64,000 bases of DNA, taken from Streptomyces sp. ADI96-02 (GTDB lineage Bacteria > Actinomycetota > Actinomycetes > Streptomycetales > Streptomycetaceae). The notes under the pieces were generated by a model. The model worked only from the letters and a program-made list of their open reading frames with translations, did not search any database and was not told the DNA's origin. This document shows positions 58,566-64,000 of this stretch, piece after piece. Location of the stretch: assembly GCF_003846185.1 (NCBI RefSeq), contig NZ_ML123034.1, forward strand, positions 2,141,092-2,205,091. Direction: 5' to 3'. Position numbers and translations under genes: made by a program. How positions within the stretch are numbered: position 1 is the stretch's first letter; each line of letters starts with the position of its first letter.

Positions 58566-59252
58566 TCAGGAGGTGGCGGTCACCACCGTCACCACGGTCA
58601 CCGCGGTCATCACGGTCTGGAGGGTGAGGATCGCCTCGCGCACGCTGTCGCCGGCCCACTGCCCTTCGGCGATCGCCGCCATGCGCGGCTCGACCCGCTT
58701 CTTCGGCAGGTCGGGGAACGCCTGCCGGTGCAGTCCCGCGGCGTGCAGGAGGGCGGTCAGGGCGCGCGTACGGGCGTCCGGCTCCGCGCCGTGGACCACG
58801 ACGGACGCCAGCCGGTCGCGCAGCTCCCGCTCCACGGATCCGTCGGCCTCCGGATAGCGGCGCACGGGGAAGAGGCCGAGCGCCCGGTGCTTCTCCTCGG
58901 TCACCAGACCGCGGGCGCAGAGGCGGTCCAGTACGTCCTGGACCCCGTGGGCGTGGTCCCGGGTCAGCCAGTCGGCCGCCTTCCGGCCGCGGGACGGCTT
59001 CCTTCCGCCGCCGGCCGGCTTTCCGGCCCAGCGGGCCAGCCGCTCCAGCCGCCCGTCCAGGAGCGCGTCGCCGGTCGGCGCCGGGTCGACGGCCTCGATC
59101 CGGCCGCCGGTCACCGTGACGCGGTCGGCCATGACCAGTTCCAGGAGGATGCCGCCGGTGACGCCCCAGCGCGCCGACGACTCCCCCTTGGCCGCGCCGG
59201 ACGTGTCGTCCAGCGTGAGCAGCATGATCTCTTCGCCCAGAGTGACGGTCAT
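58566..59252 (-). CDS. GPP34/GOLPH3-like protein
   Basis: 228 residues. The family core is TVTLGEEIMLLTLDDTSG, ILLELVMADRVTVTGGRI, VLDRLCARGLVTEEKHRALGLFPVRRYP and ILTLQTVM. In eukaryotes the fold binds phosphatidylinositol-4-phosphate; bacterial members are abundant in streptomycetes with unknown roles. ATG 59252 is preferred over GTG 59258 because GGGGAGG sits 5 nt from it. The last 16 residues are a Thr/Val repeat made by a 9-bp DNA repeat at about 58576-58620. Confidence 0.88.
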   Translation of the reverse strand: MTVTLGEEIMLLTLDDTSGAAKGESSARWGVTGGILLELVMADRVTVTGGRIEAVDPAPTGDALLDGRLERLARWAGKPAGGGRKPSRGRKAADWLTRDHAHGVQDVLDRLCARGLVTEEKHRALGLFPVRRYPEADGSVERELRDRLASVVVHGAEPDARTRALTALLHAAGLHRQAFPDLPKKRVEPRMAAIAEGQWAGDSVREAILTLQTVMTAVTVVTVVTATS

Positions 59253-59328
59253 CCGCACCTCCCCGTAGGTCCTTGCGAGGAAGACGCGAGCACGCCGCGC
59301 GAGGTTCCCCGCGCAGCCGCATTCCCGC

Positions 59329-59949
59329 TCAGGGCGCGACGGCAGCCGCCGCGAACGCGCCGCGGGCCAGCCGGTGCAGCAGGGCCGCCGTCGCCGCCCG
59401 GTTCGGCAGCGCCTCGGGGCGGGCCAGGTGCGGGGTGGAGTTCAACAGGCCGAAGACGGCGTGCACGGTGACGCGGGCCTCGTTCTCCGGGAGCAGCGGG
59501 TAGAGGGTGCGGACGACGCCGACCCAGACCTCGACGTACTCCCGCTGGAGGCGGCGCACCCGCTTGCGGTCCGTGTCGCGCAGCCGGTCCAGCTCCCGGT
59601 CGTGGAGGGTGATGAGCGGGCGGTCGTCCAGGGCGAAGTCGATATGGCCCTCGATGAGCGCGTCCAGGAGCGCCTGCGGTGAGCCGCCCCCGGCGGCGGC
59701 GTCCTCCGCCACCCGGAGCCGGCCGCCCGCCAGCAGCCGCTCGCTGATGCCCACCAGCAGTTCGGCGAGCATCGCGTCCTTGCCGGGGAAGTGCCGGTAG
59801 AGACCGGGGCCGCTGATCCCGACGGCGGCGCCTATCTCGTCGACGCCGACGCCGTGGAAGCCGCGCTCGGCGAAGAGGCGGGCGGCCTCCCGCAGGATCT
59901 GCTCGCGGCGGGTGGGAGCCGCGACGCGGGCGGCGGCATGGGTGCTCAT
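59329..59949 (-). CDS. TetR-family regulator of the liu (leucine/isovalerate) genes
   Basis: 206 residues. HTH at about 14-60 (RREQILREAARLFAERGFHGVGVDEIGAAVGISGPGLYRHFPGKDAMLAELL). The C-terminal domain resembles the actinobacterial group that controls acyl-CoA carboxylase operons (DDRPLITLHDRELDRLRDTDRKRVRRLQREYVEVW). It is divergent from the methylcrotonyl-CoA carboxylase operon across a 120-bp region bearing two operators, so it most likely represses that operon and itself, with an acyl-CoA as inducer. Confidence 0.88.
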   Translation of the reverse strand: MSTHAAARVAAPTRREQILREAARLFAERGFHGVGVDEIGAAVGISGPGLYRHFPGKDAMLAELLVGISERLLAGGRLRVAEDAAAGGGSPQALLDALIEGHIDFALDDRPLITLHDRELDRLRDTDRKRVRRLQREYVEVWVGVVRTLYPLLPENEARVTVHAVFGLLNSTPHLARPEALPNRAATAALLHRLARGAFAAAAVAP

Positions 59950-59972
59950 GGGGATTCATTCTAGACAGGGTC

Positions 59973-60017
59973 GTTAGCGATCGTTAACCTGGGCAGGGCG
60001 CGTTAACGCTCATTAAC
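59973..60017. promoter_or_regulatory. Two operator copies for the TetR regulator
   Basis: GTTAGCGATCGTTAAC (59973-59988) and GTTAACGCTCATTAAC (60002-60017) share the pattern GTTA-n-CG-n4-n-TAAC, with starts 29 bp apart, close to three helical turns. They lie between the divergent regulator start (59949) and carboxylase start (60070), positioned to block both promoters. Confidence 0.75.
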
Positions 60018-60069
60018 ACCTTTTCAGCGGTTCTTCCCTATCGCGGTACGGGCAAGGGGGCTCGACACC

Positions 60070-61692
60070 ATGCAGCAGGCACCGGTCCTGGCGAGTGCGG
60101 CCGATCCCGCCTCGTCGGCCTGGCAGGCCAACGAGGCGGCGCATCGGGCGTTCGCCGACGAGCTGGCGGCGCGGCTCGCCACGGCGCGGCTGGGCGGAGG
60201 TGAGAAGGCGCGGGCCCGGCACGTGGCGCGCGGCAAGCTGCTGCCCCGGGACCGGGTGGACACCCTCCTCGACCCGGGCTCGCCGTTCCTGGAGCTGGCT
60301 CCGCTGGCGGCCGAGGGGCTGTACGGGGGCGCGGCCCCGGCGGCCGGGGTGATCGCCGGGATCGGGCGGGTCAGCGGCCGGGAGTGCGTGATCGTCGCCA
60401 ACGACGCGACCGTCAAGGGCGGCACGTACTACCCGCTGACGGTGAAGAAGCACCTGCGGGCCCAGGAGGTGGCCCTGGAGAACCGGCTGCCCTGTCTGTA
60501 CCTGGTGGACTCGGGCGGCGCGTTCCTCCCGATGCAGGACGAGGTGTTCCCGGACCGGGACCACTTCGGCCGGATCTTCTACAACCAGGCGCGGATGTCG
60601 GGCGCGGGCATCCCGCAGATCGCCGCGGTGCTGGGCTCCTGCACGGCGGGCGGGGCGTACGTCCCGGCGATGAGCGACGAGGCCGTCATCGTCCGGAACC
60701 AGGGCACGATCTTCCTCGGCGGCCCGCCGCTGGTGAAGGCCGCGACCGGCGAGGTCGTCACGGCGGAGGAGCTGGGCGGCGGCGAGGTCCACTCCCGTAC
60801 GTCGGGGGTCACCGACCACCTGGCGGAGGACGACGCGCACGCCCTGCGGATCGTCCGCACCATCGTCGCGACGCTGCCCGAACGCGCCCCGCTGCCCTGG
60901 TCGGTCGAGCCGGCCGAGGAGCCGAAGGCCGACCCGGCCGGGCTGTACGGCGCGGTGCCGGTGGACTCGCGCACCCCGTACGACGTCCGCGAGGTGATCG
61001 CGCGCGTGGTGGACGGCTCGCGGTTCCAGGAGTTCAAGGCGGAGTACGGCACGACGCTGGTCACCGGCTTCGCCCGCATCCACGGCCACCCGGTCGGGAT
61101 CGTCGCGAACAACGGCATCCTGTTCTCCGAGTCCGCGCAGAAGGGCGCGCACTTCATCGAGCTGTGCGACCAGCGCGGCATCCCGCTCGTCTTCCTCCAG
61201 AACATCTCCGGCTTCATGGTCGGCCGCGACTACGAGGCCGGCGGCATCGCCAAGCACGGCGCGAAGATGGTCACCGCCGTCGCCTGCACCCGCGTGCCGA
61301 AGCTGACGGTCGTGGTCGGCGGCTCGTACGGGGCGGGCAACTACTCCATGTGCGGCCGGGCCTACAGCCCCCGCTTCCTGTGGATGTGGCCCAACGCGAA
61401 GATCTCCGTCATGGGCGGCGAGCAGGCCGCCTCGGTGCTGGCCACCGTCAAGCGCGACCAGCTCGGCGACGACTGGAGCGCCGAGGACGAGGAGGCGTTC
61501 AAGGCCCCCGTCCGCGCCCAGTACGAGACCCAGGGAAACGCGTACTACGCCACCGCCCGGCTCTGGGACGACGGCGTGATCGACCCCGTGGACACCCGGC
61601 AGGTGCTGGGACTGGCCCTGACCGCCTGCGCCAACGCCCCGCTGCCCCAGAAGGACCCGGCCGGGCCCGGCTTCGGCGTCTTCCGGATGTGA
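60070..61692 (+). CDS. liuB: 3-methylcrotonyl-CoA carboxylase, beta (carboxyltransferase) subunit
   Basis: 540 residues, the usual MCC-beta length. The carboxyltransferase N and C domains are visible: oxyanion glycine motifs [18 protein letters not shown] (about 194-211) and [22 protein letters not shown] (about 415-436), with [12 protein letters not shown]-type entry strand near 140. It transfers the carboxyl from biotin to methylcrotonyl-CoA in leucine breakdown. The 7-nt gap to the biotin-carrier subunit and the following HMG-CoA lyase gene support MCC over acetyl/propionyl-CoA carboxylase. Confidence 0.93.
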   Translation: MQQAPVLASAADPASSAWQANEAAHRAFADELAARLATARLGGGEKARARHVARGKLLPRDRVDTLLDPGSPFLELAPLAAEGLYGGAAPAAGVIAGIGRVSGRECVIVANDATVKGGTYYPLTVKKHLRAQEVALENRLPCLYLVDSGGAFLPMQDEVFPDRDHFGRIFYNQARMSGAGIPQIAAVLGSCTAGGAYVPAMSDEAVIVRNQGTIFLGGPPLVKAATGEVVTAEELGGGEVHSRTSGVTDHLAEDDAHALRIVRTIVATLPERAPLPWSVEPAEEPKADPAGLYGAVPVDSRTPYDVREVIARVVDGSRFQEFKAEYGTTLVTGFARIHGHPVGIVANNGILFSESAQKGAHFIELCDQRGIPLVFLQNISGFMVGRDYEAGGIAKHGAKMVTAVACTRVPKLTVVVGGSYGAGNYSMCGRAYSPRFLWMWPNAKISVMGGEQAASVLATVKRDQLGDDWSAEDEEAFKAPVRAQYETQGNAYYATARLWDDGVIDPVDTRQVLGLALTACANAPLPQKDPAGPGFGVFRM

Positions 61693-61699
61693 GGAACAG

Positions 61700-63643
61700 A
61701 TGACGATGTTCGACACCGTTCTGGTCGCCAACCGCGGCGAGATCGCCGTCCGGGTGATCCGGACCCTGCGCGAGCTGGGGGTGCGCTCGGTCGCCGTGTT
61801 CAGCGACGCGGACGCCGACGCCCGGCACGTACGGGAGGCGGACACGGCGGTACGGATCGGCCCGCCGCCCGCCTCCATGAGCTACCTGTCCGTGCCCGCG
61901 CTGCTGGAGGCGGCCCGCCGCACCGGCGCGCAGGCCGTCCACCCCGGCTACGGCTTCCTCGCCGAGAACGCGGGCTTCGCCCGGGCGTGCGCGGACGCCG
62001 GTCTGGTCTTCATCGGCCCGCCCGCCTCCGCCATCTCCCTGATGGGCGACAAGATCCGGGCCAAGGAGACGGTCGCGGCGGCCGGGGTCCCGGTGGTCCC
62101 CGGCTCCTCGGGCAGCGGCCTCACCGACGCCCAACTGACCGACGCCGCCCGCGAGATCGGCACCCCGGTGCTGCTCAAGCCCTCGGCGGGCGGCGGCGGC
62201 AAGGGCATGCGGCTGGTCCGCGACGCGGCGGTGCTGGCCGAGGAGATCGCGGCGGCCCGGCGCGAGGCCGCCGCCTCGTTCGGCGACGACACGCTGCTGG
62301 TGGAGCGGTGGATCGACCGGCCGCGCCACATCGAGATCCAGGTGCTGGCCGACGCCCACGGCACCGTGGTGCACCTGGGCGAGCGCGAGTGCTCGCTCCA
62401 GCGCCGCCACCAGAAGATCATCGAGGAGGCGCCCTCCGTCCTGCTCGACGAGGAGACGCGCGCGGCGATGGGCGAGGCCGCCGTGCAGGCGGCGCGCTCC
62501 TGCGGATACGTCGGCGCGGGCACGGTCGAGTTCATCGTGCCGGGCGACGACCCCGCCTCGTACTACTTCATGGAGATGAACACCCGCCTCCAGGTCGAGC
62601 ACCCGGTCACCGAGCTGGTCACCGGCCTGGACCTGGTGGAGTGGCAGCTGCGCGTCGCCTCGGGCGAACCCCTCCCGTACGCGCAGAGCGACATCACCCT
62701 CACGGGCCACGCGATCGAGGCCCGGGTCTGCGCCGAGGACCCGGCCCGCGGCTTCCTGCCCTCCGGCGGCACGGTGCTGGCCCTGCGCGAACCGCAGGGC
62801 GGTGGCGTGCGCACGGACTCGGGGCTCAGCGAGGGCGTCCCGGTGGGCAGCCTGTACGACCCGATGCTCTCGAAGGTCATCGCGTACGGCCCCGACCGGC
62901 CGAGCGCCCTGCGCAAGCTGCGCGCCGCGCTCGCGGACACGGTGATCCTGGGCGTCCCGACCAACGCCGGTTTCCTGCGGCGGCTGCTGGCCCACCCGGA
63001 CGTGGTCTCCGGCGACCTGGACACGGGGCTGGTGGAGCGCGAGGCGGAGGGACTGGTGCCCGACGGGGTGCCGGACGAGGTGTACGCGGCGGCGGCGGCC
63101 GTCCGCCTCGACGCGCTGACCCCGCGACCCGGCGCGGGCGGCTGGATCGATCCGTTCTCCGTGCCGAGCGGCTGGCGCACGGGCGGCACGCCGCTCCCGC
63201 CGGCGTTCTCGCTGCGGGTCGCGGGCGCGGAGCCGGTGACGCGGGAGGCGCCCGCCTCGGCGGTGGTGGACGCGGACCGGGTCACCGTCGAACTCGACGG
63301 AGTGACCGGGCACTTCCACCGCAGCGGCCACTGGCTCGGCCGCGACGGCGACACCTGGCACGTGCGGGACCACGACCCGGTGGAGGCGTCGCTGAGCGGC
63401 GCGGGCCGGGGCGGCGCGGACACCCTGGCGGCCCCGATGCCCGGCACGGTCACCGTGGTGAAGGTGGCCGTCGGCGACGAGGTCGAGGCGGGGCAGAGCC
63501 TGCTCGTCGTCGAGGCGATGAAGATGGAACACGTCATCTCCGCCCCGCACGCCGGCACCGTCACCGAACTGGACGTCACGGCGGGCGCCACGGTCGCCAT
63601 GGACCAGATCCTGGCCGTGGTGGCGCCGAAGGAGGACGCATGA
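61700..63643 (+). CDS. liuD: 3-methylcrotonyl-CoA carboxylase, alpha (biotin carboxylase/carrier) subunit
   Basis: 647 residues. Biotin carboxylase spans about 1-450: [36 protein letters not shown]-grasp [15 protein letters not shown], and [27 protein letters not shown] variable BT-like linker leads to the C-terminal biotinyl domain, with the biotinylated Lys in [11 protein letters not shown] at about 607. GAGGAACAG precedes the ATG. The stop overlaps the next ATG by 4 nt. Confidence 0.94.
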   Translation: MTMFDTVLVANRGEIAVRVIRTLRELGVRSVAVFSDADADARHVREADTAVRIGPPPASMSYLSVPALLEAARRTGAQAVHPGYGFLAENAGFARACADAGLVFIGPPASAISLMGDKIRAKETVAAAGVPVVPGSSGSGLTDAQLTDAAREIGTPVLLKPSAGGGGKGMRLVRDAAVLAEEIAAARREAAASFGDDTLLVERWIDRPRHIEIQVLADAHGTVVHLGERECSLQRRHQKIIEEAPSVLLDEETRAAMGEAAVQAARSCGYVGAGTVEFIVPGDDPASYYFMEMNTRLQVEHPVTELVTGLDLVEWQLRVASGEPLPYAQSDITLTGHAIEARVCAEDPARGFLPSGGTVLALREPQGGGVRTDSGLSEGVPVGSLYDPMLSKVIAYGPDRPSALRKLRAALADTVILGVPTNAGFLRRLLAHPDVVSGDLDTGLVEREAEGLVPDGVPDEVYAAAAAVRLDALTPRPGAGGWIDPFSVPSGWRTGGTPLPPAFSLRVAGAEPVTREAPASAVVDADRVTVELDGVTGHFHRSGHWLGRDGDTWHVRDHDPVEASLSGAGRGGADTLAAPMPGTVTVVKVAVGDEVEAGQSLLVVEAMKMEHVISAPHAGTVTELDVTAGATVAMDQILAVVAPKEDA

Positions 63644-64000
63644 CGACCACCCCGCGCGCCCTGCCCATGAAGGTCGCCGACCCCGCCCTGCCCGCCCGTA
63701 TCCGCATCCACGAGGTGGGCGCGCGCGACGGCCTCCAGAACGAGAAGGGCGTCGTCCCGACCGAGGTGAAGGCGGAGTTCATCCACCGGCTGGCCGCCGC
63801 CGGGCTGACCACCATCGAGGCGACCAGCTTCGTGCACCCGAAGTGGGTGCCCCAACTGGCCGACGCCGAGCAGTTGTTCCCGCTCCTGGAGCCGATCGCG
63901 TCGCGCGGGGAGGTGGCCCTGCCGGTCCTCGTGCCGAACGAACGCGGCCTGGACCGGGCGCTGGCGCTCGGCGCCCGGTCGATCGCCGTGTTCGGCTCGG
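63640..64000 (+). CDS. liuE: Hydroxymethylglutaryl-CoA lyase, 3' end cut by window
   Basis: About 120 residues are visible; the rest lies past the window. The start ATGA overlaps the MCC-alpha stop and follows GGAGG. The DRE-TIM-type N-terminus reads [20 protein letters not shown], with the metal/catalytic Arg-Asp pair, then [20 protein letters not shown], characteristic of HMG-CoA lyase, which splits HMG-CoA to acetoacetate and acetyl-CoA at the end of leucine catabolism. Confidence 0.92.
   Translation, partial: MTTTPRALPMKVADPALPARIRIHEVGARDGLQNEKGVVPTEVKAEFIHRLAAAGLTTIEATSFVHPKWVPQLADAEQLFPLLEPIASRGEVALPVLVPNERGLDRALALGARSIAVFGS

Overview
The window reads as a Streptomyces chromosome segment. 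Base composition is very GC-rich, with strong G/C third-codon bias. Many starts are GTG, and one TTG is inferred. Several genes have a -10-like box just upstream of the start codon, suggesting leaderless transcripts. The gene families present (SARP, LAL, XRE/DUF397 pairs, PucR, lanthipeptide synthetases) are typical of the genus. I see no tRNA, rRNA, CRISPR array, insertion sequence or integrase.

Layout. Bases 1-8.7 kb hold housekeeping and metabolic genes: an inositol-catabolism divergon (IolC-like kinase, partial, against an IolE/IolI-like TIM-barrel enzyme), a RibD-C/DHFR-like reductase, a CopZ-like copper chaperone behind a textbook CsoR palindrome, a membrane protein with a long structured leader, citrate synthase, and a RecD2-type helicase. 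Bases 8.8-13.5 kb are accessory: two coupled small hypotheticals, an XRE regulator with its DUF397 partner, a two-gene Septu-like defence pair (PtuA-type ATPase and PtuB-type HNH protein), and a small membrane protein.

Bases about 14.3-37.1 kb form an unusual RiPP super-locus. A LacI regulator precedes a class II lanthipeptide synthetase (LanM), which is followed by a 65-residue peptide with no cysteine. Then come a LAL regulator carrying a TTA (bldA-type) codon and a SARP/NB-ARC regulator. On the opposite strand lie a class III synthetase (LanKC), an MFS exporter and a 51-residue class III precursor with a VLDLQ leader motif. Divergent from that precursor is a coupled operon of a radical SAM/SPASM-like enzyme, a heme-oxygenase-like diiron-type protein and a 73-residue candidate precursor. 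The divergent promoters carry an exact 19-bp element in mirrored orientation, and next to one copy an 11-bp-period direct repeat of the type SARPs bind. Next come a cyclase-ATPase-TPR regulator, a subtilase without signal peptide, a GAF protein and a sugar-phosphate isomerase-like enzyme.

Bases 37-53 kb hold a Tat-exported GH3 glycosidase, a secreted S37-type peptidase, a fused heterodimer-like ABC exporter, and a ureohydrolase / TPP enzyme / Na+-solute symporter / PucR set that looks like guanidino-compound catabolism. Bases 51.7-59.3 kb hold an FG-GAP secreted protein, stress-type small proteins, a MarR regulator, an acyl-CoA dehydrogenase, a cation-diffusion facilitator, a phosphatase-like protein and a GPP34 protein. 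The right end is a leucine/isovalerate (liu) cluster: a TetR regulator with two near-identical operators, divergent from methylcrotonyl-CoA carboxylase beta and alpha subunits and a truncated HMG-CoA lyase.

Short degenerate tandem repeats, mostly 9-12 bp units, recur at gene ends and in spacers across the window and often create low-complexity protein termini.
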